40,502 nt of DNA from contig CALGZC010000036.1 of NCBI GenBank assembly GCA_937934745.1, positions 1 to 40,502 on the forward strand. The letters are read 5' to 3'. Position numbers and translations under genes: made by a program. Under the pieces are notes generated by a model. It saw only the letters and a list, made by a program, of their open reading frames with translations, made no database searches and was not told the DNA's origin. This stretch comes from an uncultured Blastocatellia bacterium. Lineage in GTDB: Bacteria > Acidobacteriota > Blastocatellia > Chloracidobacteriales > Chloracidobacteriaceae. Numbering within the stretch: the stretch's first letter is position 1; the number at the start of each line of letters is the position of its first letter. Of this stretch, positions 25,577-34,426 are shown in pieces.

Positions 25577-26920
25577 ATGCGTTACATCCCGAATGCGACG
25601 CCGGAAGAGCAAGCCGCAATGCTTGCTTCAATTGGCGTGTCAACCATTGCCGACCTCTTCCGAGGCATTCCTGAAGACCTCAAACTCCAGCGCCGACTGA
25701 ACCTGCCGCCGATGGCGAGCGAGGCTGAGTTGACCACCCTGTTTGAGTCGCTGGCCGGGCAAAACGTCCTACCACAAGCCTCCTTTTTGGGTGCCGGTGT
25801 GTATGACCATGTCCGCCCGCTCATCATTGACACGCTGGTGTCGCGGGCAGAGTTTTACACCAGCTACACGCCCTACCAACCGGAAATCAACCAGGGCACA
25901 CTGCAGGCGATTTTTGAGTACCAAACGTTCATCTGCCAGTTGACCGGCATGGATGTCTCAAACGCCTCAATGTACGACGGCGCGACGGCCCTGGCCGAAG
26001 CAATGCTCATGGCGGTTCGGCTGACCAACCGTTTTCGCGTTGTGATGGCGGCAGGTATTCATCCTGAGTACCGTGCCGTTTGTGAGACCTATGCGCGCCG
26101 TGCCGGGATCGAGCTGGTTACAGCGCCGCTCGCGCCAGACGGCACGACGGCACCTGTGACGGCACTGGTCAACGACGCGACGGCCTGTGTTGTTGTCCAA
26201 TCGCCCAACTTTTTCGGCTGCCTTGAGGATGTGGCCGGTATCGCAGGCGCTGCGCAAGCGCGGCAGGCGCTCACGGTTGTGACCGTGGTCGAGGCGCTGT
26301 CGCTGGGGTTGGTCGTGCCGCCCGGCGCCGTCGGCGCCGATCTTGTCGTCGGCGAAGGGCAATCCTTTGGCATTCCACCCTCGTTTGGCGGTCCACACCT
26401 GGGCTTTTTTGCCGCACGCGAGCCGTTTGCCCGCCAAATGCCGGGGCGCTTGATCGGACAGGCCTACGATGCCGAGGGGAATCGAGGGTTTGTCATCACC
26501 CTGGCCACGCGCGAGCAACACATCCGGCGCGAAAGGGCAACTTCAAACATCTGTAGCAATGAAGGCCTCTGCGCCCTGATTGCCGCCATCTTCCTGGCTA
26601 CTGTCGGACGGCGTGGGCTTCAGGAACTGGCGGTGCGCAATGTGCAGAAAGCAGCGTACTTGAAGCAGGCACTTGCGACGTTACCCGGCTTTGAGCTGGT
26701 TTACCGCGCTCCGATCTTCAACGAATTCGTTGTGCGGACTCCGGTGCCGGCGACGCAAATCGTGGATGACCTGCTGGCGGAAAACATCCTGGCCGGACTG
26801 CCGCTTTCCCGGTATTTCCCGGAGCGCACGCATGAACTGCTGGTGTGCACAACGGAGAACACACCCCGCACAGCCATGGATGACTTCGCGGCAAAACTGG
26901 CGCGGTACGGCGTGGGCTGA
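25577..26920 (+). CDS. gcvPA: Glycine dehydrogenase (decarboxylating) subunit 1
   Basis: This is the N-terminal half of a split P protein, which decarboxylates glycine and loads the methylamine on GcvH. The 447-residue product has the subunit 1 features MRYIPNATPEEQAAML, FLGAGVYDHVRP, TPYQPEINQGTLQAIFEYQT, MYDGATALAEAMLMA and SFGGPHLGFFA. The catalytic PLP lysine belongs to subunit 2 (GcvPB), which is not in the window: the next gene, 4 nt downstream, is hisC. GcvPB must be encoded elsewhere for the complex to work. I chose the ATG at 25577; the upstream frame extension from 25526 is unconserved. Confidence 0.95.
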   Translation: MRYIPNATPEEQAAMLASIGVSTIADLFRGIPEDLKLQRRLNLPPMASEAELTTLFESLAGQNVLPQASFLGAGVYDHVRPLIIDTLVSRAEFYTSYTPYQPEINQGTLQAIFEYQTFICQLTGMDVSNASMYDGATALAEAMLMAVRLTNRFRVVMAAGIHPEYRAVCETYARRAGIELVTAPLAPDGTTAPVTALVNDATACVVVQSPNFFGCLEDVAGIAGAAQARQALTVVTVVEALSLGLVVPPGAVGADLVVGEGQSFGIPPSFGGPHLGFFAAREPFARQMPGRLIGQAYDAEGNRGFVITLATREQHIRRERATSNICSNEGLCALIAAIFLATVGRRGLQELAVRNVQKAAYLKQALATLPGFELVYRAPIFNEFVVRTPVPATQIVDDLLAENILAGLPLSRYFPERTHELLVCTTENTPRTAMDDFAAKLARYGVG

Positions 26921-26924
26921 CACC

Positions 26925-28010
26925 ATGCGCACACTCGACGACCTGATCAAACCATCGGTGCGGCGGTTGCGCCCCTACACCCTGACGCCGTACCGCGTTC
27001 CGGTCAAGCTCAACCAGAATGAAAATCCGTTCGGCGCGCCGCCGGCTATCATCGAAGAAACGCTCCGCCGCACGGCCGGACGCGACTGGGCGCGGTATCC
27101 CGATTTTGTTCCGGCCAACTTACAAGCGACGTTGGCGCGATTTGCCGGCTGGGCGCCGGACGGGATTATCATCGGCAACGGCTCGAATGAAATCATCCAG
27201 GCGCTCTTGACCATCCTCGTTGCGCCGGGCACAGCAGTCGTCCTGAGCGAGCCGACGTTTACCGTCTACCGCCTCATGGTCGAGGTACTAGGAGGAACGG
27301 TCGTCAACGTTCCTCCCCGACCCGATTTCAGCTACGACATACCGGGCATGATTGATGCGGCGCAGCGAACGCAGTCCGTCGCCCTGATCCTCTGCTCGCC
27401 GAACAACCCAACCGGCGTCACCGTCAGCGAACTGGAACTGCGCACCGTACTGCAGAACTTCGACGGTTTTGTCGTCGTGGATGAAGCCTACCACGAGTTT
27501 TGCGAGCAAAACTTTGTTCCGCTGCTGGCCGAGTTTCCCCGCCTGGTTGTGTTGCGCACCTTCTCAAAGGCAATGGCGATGGCTGGGCTGCGCATTGGGT
27601 ATGGATTGGTTGCTCCGGACATCGCCGGCGACATCAACAAAGCCAAATTGCCTTACAACGTGAACTTTTTCTCACTGACGGCGGCACAAGTTGCTGTCGA
27701 AATGTATGCCACCGAGCTACGTCCGCTGGTTGAGCAGATCGTGCGCGAGCGCACGCGGGTCGCCGCCGCCCTGGCCGAGCTGACTTGGTTTAGACTGCTG
27801 CCGAGTCAGGCCAACTTTCACCTGCTGCACACGCCGCACATTGCGCCGTCGCACCTGTTTGAGCAGTTGCTGGCGCAGGGCATTCTCATCCGCGATGTCA
27901 GTCGGTATCCACTGCTGAAGGACTATGTTCGCTTCAACCTTGGGACGCCGGAAGAAAATAACGCCCTTCTGACGGCTTTGCAGGCTGCCCGACCGGAACA
28001 GTTCGGTTAG
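26925..28010 (+). CDS. hisC: Histidinol-phosphate aminotransferase
   Basis: HisC transfers an amino group from glutamate to imidazole acetol phosphate in histidine synthesis. The 361-residue fold-type I PLP enzyme has the substrate-loop motif KLNQNENPFGAP (28-39), NGSNEII (85-91), SPNNPTG with Asn161, VVDEAYHEF with Asp186, the PLP-binding Lys215 in TFSKAMAMAGLRIGYG, and the C-terminal arginine block YVRFNLGTPEEN. It starts 4 nt after gcvPA and is surely co-translated with it, though the two have no pathway link. A broader aromatic aminotransferase role cannot be excluded. Confidence 0.93.
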   Translation: MRTLDDLIKPSVRRLRPYTLTPYRVPVKLNQNENPFGAPPAIIEETLRRTAGRDWARYPDFVPANLQATLARFAGWAPDGIIIGNGSNEIIQALLTILVAPGTAVVLSEPTFTVYRLMVEVLGGTVVNVPPRPDFSYDIPGMIDAAQRTQSVALILCSPNNPTGVTVSELELRTVLQNFDGFVVVDEAYHEFCEQNFVPLLAEFPRLVVLRTFSKAMAMAGLRIGYGLVAPDIAGDINKAKLPYNVNFFSLTAAQVAVEMYATELRPLVEQIVRERTRVAAALAELTWFRLLPSQANFHLLHTPHIAPSHLFEQLLAQGILIRDVSRYPLLKDYVRFNLGTPEENNALLTALQAARPEQFG

Positions 28011-28248
28011 AAGAACTTGGGCCGGAAACATTTCACCAACGGCTTGCTTGCACGTCGTCGTTGTGAGGGCGGCACACCGCTTCCACGGTGGTCGGCAGCG
28101 CTCTTGACCCGCAGCACCTCTGCCCGGAGTGCGCCCCGGCGCAGGGCCTCCATCGGCCTCTGATTGAGTCTGGGTGTGGGCGCGGACTAAAAACGAACGA
28201 AAACCACGGACTCACGGGACACTTTTGCTTGGGACCCTCGCAAACACC

Positions 28249-29364
28249 ATGAACCATCCAACGTGCACGGCGCTGGCGTCAATTGAGGACGCCATTGCCG
28301 ACATCCGCTCCGGGCGGATGATCATTGTCGTGGACGATGAAGACCGCGAGAACGAAGGCGATCTGGTCTGTGCGGCCGAGAAGGTCACACCCGACATCAT
28401 CAACTTCATGGCGAAGTACGGCCGCGGATTGATCTGTCTTTCGCTCACCGAAGAGCGTTGCGACGAACTGGATTTGCCTTTGCAGGTCGCCAACAACACA
28501 TCAGGATTCGGAACAGCCTTTACCGTGTCCATCGAAGCCAAGCAGGGGGTGACAACCGGCATTTCCGCTGCCGACCGTGCGACGACGATTCTGACGGCCG
28601 TCAATCCGGCAACGCGCCCGGAAGACCTTGCCCGGCCGGGACATGTTTTTCCGCTGCGGGCGCGGCGCGGCGGCGTCCTGGTGCGTCCGGGTCAAACCGA
28701 AGCCAGCGTTGATTTGGCCCGCCTGGCAGGGCTGATCCCGGCCGGCGTCATCTGTGAGATCATGAACGATGACGGGACAATGGCACGGCTGCCGCAACTC
28801 ATCGAATTTGCGCAACGGCACGGCCTGAAAATCGTGTCGGTCGCCGATTTGATTCGCTACCGTCTGGTGAACGAAATCCACGTCCGCCGCACGGCCGAAG
28901 CCGACCTCAGACTCCCGTACGGGGTCTTTCGCGCGATGACCTTCCGAAGTGACATCACGGACGAAGTCCACTTGGCATTGGTTCTGGGTGAGCCGGCCAA
29001 GGCAGACTCGGCGCTGGTGCGTGTTCACTCGCAAACGCTTCTCGGCGACGTTTTTGAGGAAGCCAGTGACGAAGCCGGCCGGTGGCTACGGCGCGCACTG
29101 CGCAAAATTGCGGACGAAGGCTGTGGCGTCCTGCTGTACCTGCGGCAAAAACAGGCCGGCACACACCTTGAAGAACACCTCCGCGCCATTGCCCGTGGGG
29201 AAACAATTGTCCATGGGAACGTGCGTGACTACGGTACAGGGGCGCAGATTCTACGCGCCCTGGGGTTACACCGCATTCGGTTACTGACCAACCATCCACG
29301 CCGACTCACCGCCCTGGAAGGGTTTGGGTTGATTTTTCTCGACACGGTACCGCTGGATGAGTGA
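28249..29364 (+). CDS. ribB: DHBP synthase with degenerate GTP cyclohydrolase II domain (RibBX-like)
   Basis: The N-terminal domain (about 8-208) makes 3,4-dihydroxybutanone 4-phosphate from ribulose 5-phosphate for riboflavin. It is intact: [11 protein letters not shown] (29-39), [10 protein letters not shown] (104-113), and [30 protein letters not shown]. The C-terminal half (about 220-371) is recognisably RibA ([18 protein letters not shown]), but all three zinc cysteines are gone: SECLTGD...CDC reads SQTLLGD...DEA (Thr263, Asp274, Ala276), and RQEGRGIGL reads RQKQAGTHL. It should not have GTP cyclohydrolase II activity and resembles the RibBX variant described in Proteobacteria. ATG at 28249, 371 residues. 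It overlaps the next gene by 8 nt. I saw no FMN riboswitch in the 238 nt upstream. Confidence 0.92.
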   Translation: MNHPTCTALASIEDAIADIRSGRMIIVVDDEDRENEGDLVCAAEKVTPDIINFMAKYGRGLICLSLTEERCDELDLPLQVANNTSGFGTAFTVSIEAKQGVTTGISAADRATTILTAVNPATRPEDLARPGHVFPLRARRGGVLVRPGQTEASVDLARLAGLIPAGVICEIMNDDGTMARLPQLIEFAQRHGLKIVSVADLIRYRLVNEIHVRRTAEADLRLPYGVFRAMTFRSDITDEVHLALVLGEPAKADSALVRVHSQTLLGDVFEEASDEAGRWLRRALRKIADEGCGVLLYLRQKQAGTHLEEHLRAIARGETIVHGNVRDYGTGAQILRALGLHRIRLLTNHPRRLTALEGFGLIFLDTVPLDE

Positions 29365-30763
29365 GCGACGGCGGCTGATGGTCCTCGGCGTCATTGTGGG
29401 TGTGGCCTGGGGCATACGGCTCACCATCCGGCTTCTGCGCGGTGCGCCTGATTTCTGGACACAGGGGTACAGCTTTTATTTCGACCTTGCCCAGAAACTC
29501 GTCACCGAACAAACGTTGTGCCTGGACACGCTCAGTTGCGCCTACTGGACGCCACTCTATCCGGTATTTCTCGCGCTCGTGACCGGCGGCGCACGCCGGT
29601 TTGAGGCCGTTGCCGTCGCGCAATCCCTGGTTGGGGCAGGGACGGTGCTGTGTGCCTACGGCCTGGCACGACAGTGGTTTGACGGGCGTGCCGGGCTGGT
29701 GGCAGCGGCCCTCACGGCACTGTATCCGTATTTTGTCGTTCACGACACAGCGCTTCAGGAAACCGGGCTGTACACCCTGGCCGTTGCGGCGACCACGCTG
29801 GCGCTGGGGGCAGTTCCGCTGGCGCGGCAACCGGTGCGCATTGCCTGCTTTGCCGGCGGATTGACCGGACTGGCCATGCTGGTCCGGCCGTCGCTGGCAC
29901 CCTTTGTGCCGGTGGCGCTGGGTTGGCTCTGGTTGGCCCTGCCGGGCGCACTGCCGTCCACGCGGTGGAAAACGGTCGGTAGCTACGCCGGAGTCGTGTG
30001 TGTTGTGCTTGCACCATGGCTCTGGCGCAACACCCTGGTCGTAGGACGACCGACGCTGACCACTCGCCTTGGATACTCCCTCTGGGTCGGGCACAACCCA
30101 CAGACATTGAGCCATTATCCCTGGGGCAGCATTGACCGCAGCGCAGAAGCCGCCTGGGCGGCGCTGGCGCTGGGTGAAATGGATACCCTGAAGCAGGCCC
30201 TGGCGCGTGGCGAAACGGCGCTGGATGACTGGTTTCGCGCACGCGCCTGGGCTTACATCCGGGCGCATCCGGGACAGACCTTCACGGCAGCCGGACGGAA
30301 GGTGGGGGCAGCCTTCTGGTGGCGGCTCAATCCTGTAAAGGGGCAGCGTGAGCAGTTCATCTACGCCATCGGTTACATACCAGTCGTGATGCTCGCCTTA
30401 GGGGGTGCCTGGCATCTGGCCCGGCGGCGGCGCTGGCTGCCACTGGCGCTCTGCGGGGCGCACCTGGTTGCGTTCAGTCTGGTGACGGCGGTCTTTTGGG
30501 GGCACACCAGCCACCGCAGTTATCTGGATGTATATTTGATCGTACTGGCCGGCGGATGGCTGTCGGCCGTGTACTGCCGGACTACCGACCCAAACGGCCG
30601 CTCCGCGCCGGACAGCGCAGGAACCGATGTGCGGCACCCGACGGACAGGCAAAAACACGTTCTGGCTTCCTTTTCCGTCTATGTCGCACGCGCCTTACCG
30701 GTGCCGGGTGCGTTCACCGACGACATCGGTGAACGCGGCCGGGTGGTGTTTTCATCCCACTGA
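29357..30763 (+). CDS. Polytopic GT-C glycosyltransferase (ArnT/PMT-like)
   Basis: This 468-residue membrane protein has about nine to ten hydrophobic helices. After the first helix, [19 protein letters not shown] carries an acidic residue (Asp43) and is followed by [13 protein letters not shown], the layout of dolichyl/undecaprenyl-phosphate-sugar transferases of the GT39/GT83 group. The soluble stretch 215-300 with [28 protein letters not shown] is the typical loop after the helical core. The last 60 or so residues are polar and unconserved. The ATG at 29357 overlaps the ribB stop by 8 nt (ATGAGTGA), so its translation is coupled to ribB. The substrate is unknown. Confidence 0.82.
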   Translation: MSERRRLMVLGVIVGVAWGIRLTIRLLRGAPDFWTQGYSFYFDLAQKLVTEQTLCLDTLSCAYWTPLYPVFLALVTGGARRFEAVAVAQSLVGAGTVLCAYGLARQWFDGRAGLVAAALTALYPYFVVHDTALQETGLYTLAVAATTLALGAVPLARQPVRIACFAGGLTGLAMLVRPSLAPFVPVALGWLWLALPGALPSTRWKTVGSYAGVVCVVLAPWLWRNTLVVGRPTLTTRLGYSLWVGHNPQTLSHYPWGSIDRSAEAAWAALALGEMDTLKQALARGETALDDWFRARAWAYIRAHPGQTFTAAGRKVGAAFWWRLNPVKGQREQFIYAIGYIPVVMLALGGAWHLARRRRWLPLALCGAHLVAFSLVTAVFWGHTSHRSYLDVYLIVLAGGWLSAVYCRTTDPNGRSAPDSAGTDVRHPTDRQKHVLASFSVYVARALPVPGAFTDDIGERGRVVFSSH

Positions 30764-30865
30764 CCGCCCGCACGCCACGCGCCTGGCACAAGATGACTCC
30801 GAAGGTTCTCCTCTGGCGGGGCTGAGGACTTGCGCCCTGCCAACAACCGACGCACGATACGCAAC

Positions 30866-32242
30866 ATGCTGAGCATTCCACCAACTTCTCGGCTTCTTTC
30901 TCCACCATCATTTTCCGGTGCCCTGCCTGCTGCCCCTGCCGGTCAGGTTGATGCATCATCTTCAGCGCAGCCCGCGGCTGCCCTTGTTTCTGCCTGGTTA
31001 CCCGAGGCTTTTCAGGTCTTTGCCTTTCAGGACTACCGCCGTCAGTGGGCCGGTGCATTCACTTCCAGCATCGGAAGCTGGATGCAGCAGGTAGCCCAGG
31101 CGTGGCTGATCCTTGAGTTGACAGGCAGTCCGTTCTACCTCGGTCTGGATGCTTTTTTGGGGATGGCGCCGATGCTGTGTCTGTCGCCGGTGGGCGGGGC
31201 CATTGCCGACCGGTTTGATCGCCGGAAGCTCTTGTTGGGGTCGCAGGCCGTCCAGCTCGTCAGCGCCCTAGCCCTGGCGATCTTGGTTGGGACGCAGGCG
31301 TTACAGGGCGTCCCGCTGGTGTATGCCGTCCTGAGTCTTTCGCTGCTCACCGGCGTGGCGCAGGCACTCAGCGGTCCTGCCTATCTAGCCCTGTTGCCGA
31401 ATCTCGTACCCAAAGCTTTTGTCGGGCAAGCCATTGCCGGCAACGCGCTCCAGTTCAACCTCGCGCGGGTTGTAGGGCCGATGCTGGCCGGCTTGGTGAT
31501 GGTGCGCTTCGGCGCTACGGCCTGTTTTGCCCTGAATGCATTGTCCTTTCTAGCTGTCATGGCGGCGTTGTCCGTCATCCGCCCTCCCCAACAGGTTGCT
31601 GCCGCAGTCGGTCAGTCGTGGCAGCAAGACATCCTCGTCGGACTCCGGTACGTTCTGTGCGATCCGACGCGGCGGCGGTTATGCCTGCTCGCTGCCCTGA
31701 CAACGGGATTGGGCGTTGCCGTGCCGACCTTGCTGCCGCAGTACACCAAAACGGTTTGGTGTGGCGACGAAGCGTTATTTGCTCACCTGGTGGCCTGTTC
31801 TGGGCTAGGGGCTGTGGTCGGCGCGATCACGGCGGCAACGGTGGCCAAAAGTGTATCGTCACCGGCGCTCGTCTTTGGTGTGCAGGTCGCGCTGGGGCTG
31901 TGTATGCTGTTGCTGGCCGTCACAGGTTGGTTTTGGCTGGCCTGCTGCTGGTTGTTCGTCGGCGGGGCGCTTTTGGTAGGCGCTTATGCGTTGGTCACTA
32001 CCTGTTTCCAACAAAAGCTGGAAGACGATATGCGCGGGCGCTCCGTGAGCCTCTATATGGTCTGCTTCCGGGGTGGGATGGCGCTGGGCGGACTGCTGGC
32101 CGGGGCCGTGGCGCACCGGTGGAACGTCCCGACGACATTTGGCCTCGCCGGCTTGGCGTTGTGTGTTGTCGGTTTGTGGGCGGCATTTGACCAACATACC
32201 TTACGCCGTGCCACCGGCGACTTGTCTGCCCAACGCCAATGA
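30866..32242 (+). CDS. MFS exporter (EntS/MFS_3-like)
   Basis: This 458-residue major facilitator has about 12 membrane helices after a roughly 50-residue polar N-terminal tail. It has features of the EntS/DUF894 group: FRDYRRQWAG-like start (FQDYRRQWAGAFTSSIGSWMQQVAQAWL), the loop motif GGAIADRFDRRKLL between helices 2 and 3, and PNLVPK...NALQFNLARVVGPMLAG. Members export siderophores or other small molecules, and many are uncharacterised. The substrate cannot be told; no siderophore genes are nearby. I chose the ATG at 30866; the alternative TTG at 30830 has no support. It lies 102 nt after the GT-C gene and may be separately transcribed. Confidence 0.85.
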   Translation: MLSIPPTSRLLSPPSFSGALPAAPAGQVDASSSAQPAAALVSAWLPEAFQVFAFQDYRRQWAGAFTSSIGSWMQQVAQAWLILELTGSPFYLGLDAFLGMAPMLCLSPVGGAIADRFDRRKLLLGSQAVQLVSALALAILVGTQALQGVPLVYAVLSLSLLTGVAQALSGPAYLALLPNLVPKAFVGQAIAGNALQFNLARVVGPMLAGLVMVRFGATACFALNALSFLAVMAALSVIRPPQQVAAAVGQSWQQDILVGLRYVLCDPTRRRLCLLAALTTGLGVAVPTLLPQYTKTVWCGDEALFAHLVACSGLGAVVGAITAATVAKSVSSPALVFGVQVALGLCMLLLAVTGWFWLACCWLFVGGALLVGAYALVTTCFQQKLEDDMRGRSVSLYMVCFRGGMALGGLLAGAVAHRWNVPTTFGLAGLALCVVGLWAAFDQHTLRRATGDLSAQRQ

Positions 32243-32279
32243 AGCGCCTGGGGAGAGGGAGCAACCCTGCGCCGACTTG

Positions 32280-32305
32280 ACAAGGCTGGGGGTGAGCCGC
32301 CTTGT
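32280..32305 (+). terminator. Possible stem-loop after the MFS gene
   Basis: ACAAGGC and GCCTTGT pair perfectly across a 12-nt loop, 38 nt after the MFS stop. There is no immediate T-run, only TTTT about 10 nt later, so this is a weak candidate that may instead be chance or a factor-dependent end. Confidence 0.25.
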
Positions 32306-32508
32306 GAGCCGGCGCCCTGTTTTGCAGCGCGCCGCCAAGCCGCCCGGTTGGCTTCCAACCCGAAACGCTTTGAAACGTTTTGCCCACAGGCAACGATGGA
32401 AACTTCGCCGCCGGCCCGACTGCATCACAAGCACACACGTAGCAGAAGCCTATCCGCTCCCGACGCACGCTACCTTGGGGAGCGAAATCCTGTCCCATCC
32501 GCCCTCCG

Positions 32509-33480
32509 ATGAGCCTTGAGGTTTTGGAAGCCGGATGCTGTACCTCGGTTCAAGACCTCGGACGCCCCGGCCGGCGGCGATTCGGCATCACCCCGGGCGG
32601 CGTCCTCGATGTGCCGGCCGCAGCCATTGCCAACATCCTGGTCGGGAACAGGCCCGAAGCGCCACTGCTGGAAATGCACTTTCCCCCACCACGGTTGCGG
32701 TTCAGGCAGGCGACGGCTATCGCCCTGGGTGGCGCAGATTTTAGTCCGCTCTTGGACGGGCGTCCGCTGGCCAACTGGCGACGGTATACCGTGCAGCCGG
32801 GGCAAATTCTTCACTTCGGCAGGCTACGCTACGGTCGCTGGGCGTACCTGGCCGTTGCCGGTGGGCTGGTGACGCCACAGTGGCTGGGCAGTGCGGCCAT
32901 GACGCCCTTTGCCAGCCTCGACGGCCTGCTTGGACGGCGGCTTCAAGCCGGCGACACACTTTCCCTACGACCGTACACCTCGGCGGCCCTGCCCACCCTG
33001 GCGCTGGCAGCAACGGCGCAGCCGGCGTATGCACGGGGTGTGGTGCGTCCGATTCGCGTCATCCCCGGGCCGGACTTCGACCACCTGACACAGGCAGATC
33101 AAGGGCGCTTCTTTACCGAAGCATTCACGGTTGGCGCGTCATCCAACCGCATGGCAACCCGCCTGGAAGGAGCGCAGTTCCATCTGGTTGCACCACCGGC
33201 GTTGGTGTCTTCAGCCGTCGCCTGTGGCGTGATTCAGCTTCCACCTGACGGCTACCCAACGGTGCTCTTAGCGGACGCACAGACCGTCGGCGGCTATCCA
33301 CGTGTGGCGGCCATTATCACGGCAGACCTGCCGGACTTCGTGCAGCGTCCTCTTGGAGCGGTGGTGCGCTTCCGACCGACAACCCTGGTGGAGGCAGAAC
33401 GCACGGCAGCGGATTTGCGACACCGACTTGCCAAACTGGCCGCTGCAGTGGCGCTTACCGGGGCAGCACAAAGAGGCTGA
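32509..33480 (+). CDS. pxpC: 5-oxoprolinase subunit C (PxpC/KipA, AHS2 domain)
   Basis: This 323-residue protein is the AHS2-type subunit of the prokaryotic ATP-dependent 5-oxoprolinase, which with PxpA and PxpB opens 5-oxoproline to glutamate. It has the family start LEVLEAGCCTSVQDLGRPGRRRFGI (3-27), PGGVLDVPAAAIANILVGN, the ALGGADF block (72-78), AYLAVAGGL (112-120), and the late QLPPDGYPTVLLADAQTVGGYPRVA. The length is normal. pxpA and pxpB, which usually sit beside it, are not in the window. Its last 26 nt overlap the convergent DUF979 gene. No good Shine-Dalgarno precedes the ATG. A biotin-dependent carboxyltransferase label seen for this family is an older annotation. Confidence 0.9.
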   Translation: MSLEVLEAGCCTSVQDLGRPGRRRFGITPGGVLDVPAAAIANILVGNRPEAPLLEMHFPPPRLRFRQATAIALGGADFSPLLDGRPLANWRRYTVQPGQILHFGRLRYGRWAYLAVAGGLVTPQWLGSAAMTPFASLDGLLGRRLQAGDTLSLRPYTSAALPTLALAATAQPAYARGVVRPIRVIPGPDFDHLTQADQGRFFTEAFTVGASSNRMATRLEGAQFHLVAPPALVSSAVACGVIQLPPDGYPTVLLADAQTVGGYPRVAAIITADLPDFVQRPLGAVVRFRPTTLVEAERTAADLRHRLAKLAAAVALTGAAQRG

Positions 33481-34426
33481 AAATGAGGATGTGCGCCGGC
33501 CACAGGGCAACGGCCAGCCGCCACTGGAAACGGATGACGGCGTAGTTGTCGGCCAGGCCGTATAACCCAACCGGAAGCAGGTTGAAGTTCGCAGCCATCG
33601 GCGTACAGAGCGTCCCACAACTACCGGCTGTCAGGCCTAGGATGGCGACAAATGCAGGATCAAGTCCGAAGGGCGCAATGACAAGTGGCACGCCGATGCC
33701 GGTGGTGATCACGGAAAAGGCTGCGAAGGAATTCCCAACCAGCGCCGTAAAAAGCGTCATGCTAAGGAAGTAGGCCACGGCCGCGCCGACAGCGCTCCCC
33801 TGCGGCACAACGCTGCCGACGGCGCCCGCAAGCAGTTCGCCAATCCCCGCCGCCGTAAACAGCAACCCGAGCGATGCCAGCAGTTGTGGAAGCAGGTGCA
33901 GTGGGCCGATGTCTTCGGTCAAGCGGCGTCCGGCATCAAGGGCAGCGCGACCCGTCAAGCGTCCTGCCACAAGCGCCACGCCACTTGCCAAGATGCCGCC
34001 GATTGCCAGCCCGATGACCGCGCCGCGCCCGACATCGCCACCGGACAGCGCGGCCAGTCCGGCGACGACAAACGTGACGCCCGGAATCGTCAGGACAGGC
34101 CAGAGGGCGCGCAGACCCTGCACCATCAATCCGGTCGGGGATGACGGCGCGGGCGTTGCCTGCAGGCGGACGCCACCGCCGGCCTCAATGCCGACCAGCA
34201 GGACGACGAGTAACCCGCTAACCCAGTGCGGCAGCCACGCCCCGAACCCAAACAGCGCACCCAGCACAAACCAGTAGGCCGCCGCCAACCACCGCCCGGC
34301 GCGTTGCCGATGACCGGCCACCTGTACGGCGTATCCCCATAACAAAGCGCCAATGAGGGCGAACGCCGTTTCCAACGTCGCCGGATGGGTGATGGCGCGG
34401 GCAACAACCGATGAACTGTCAGCCAT
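33455..34426 (-). CDS. DUF979-family membrane protein
   Basis: This 323-residue protein has about nine hydrophobic helices and matches DUF979: TAAGIGELLAGAVGSVVPQ, FTALVGNSFAAFSVITTGIGVP, the small-residue block GLTAGSCGTLCTPMAANFN and the C-terminal LADNYAVIRFQWRLA. It is encoded directly behind DUF969 with an 8-nt overlap (ATGGCTGA), and the two form a conserved gene pair that probably makes one transporter-like complex. In Firmicutes I recall this pair next to pcp (pyrrolidone-carboxylate peptidase). Here it faces pxpC, another 5-oxoproline gene, and overlaps it by 26 nt tail to tail. Function is unproven. Confidence 0.87.
   Translation of the reverse strand: MADSSSVVARAITHPATLETAFALIGALLWGYAVQVAGHRQRAGRWLAAAYWFVLGALFGFGAWLPHWVSGLLVVLLVGIEAGGGVRLQATPAPSSPTGLMVQGLRALWPVLTIPGVTFVVAGLAALSGGDVGRGAVIGLAIGGILASGVALVAGRLTGRAALDAGRRLTEDIGPLHLLPQLLASLGLLFTAAGIGELLAGAVGSVVPQGSAVGAAVAYFLSMTLFTALVGNSFAAFSVITTGIGVPLVIAPFGLDPAFVAILGLTAGSCGTLCTPMAANFNLLPVGLYGLADNYAVIRFQWRLAVALWPAHILIFSLFVLPR

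Noticed and set aside
28011-28248. FMN riboswitch or a small minus-strand gene upstream of ribB
   Set aside because: No RFN-element consensus is visible, and the 74-codon minus-strand frame has a Ser/Pro/Arg/Cys-rich composition typical of a shadow frame, without a ribosome site.
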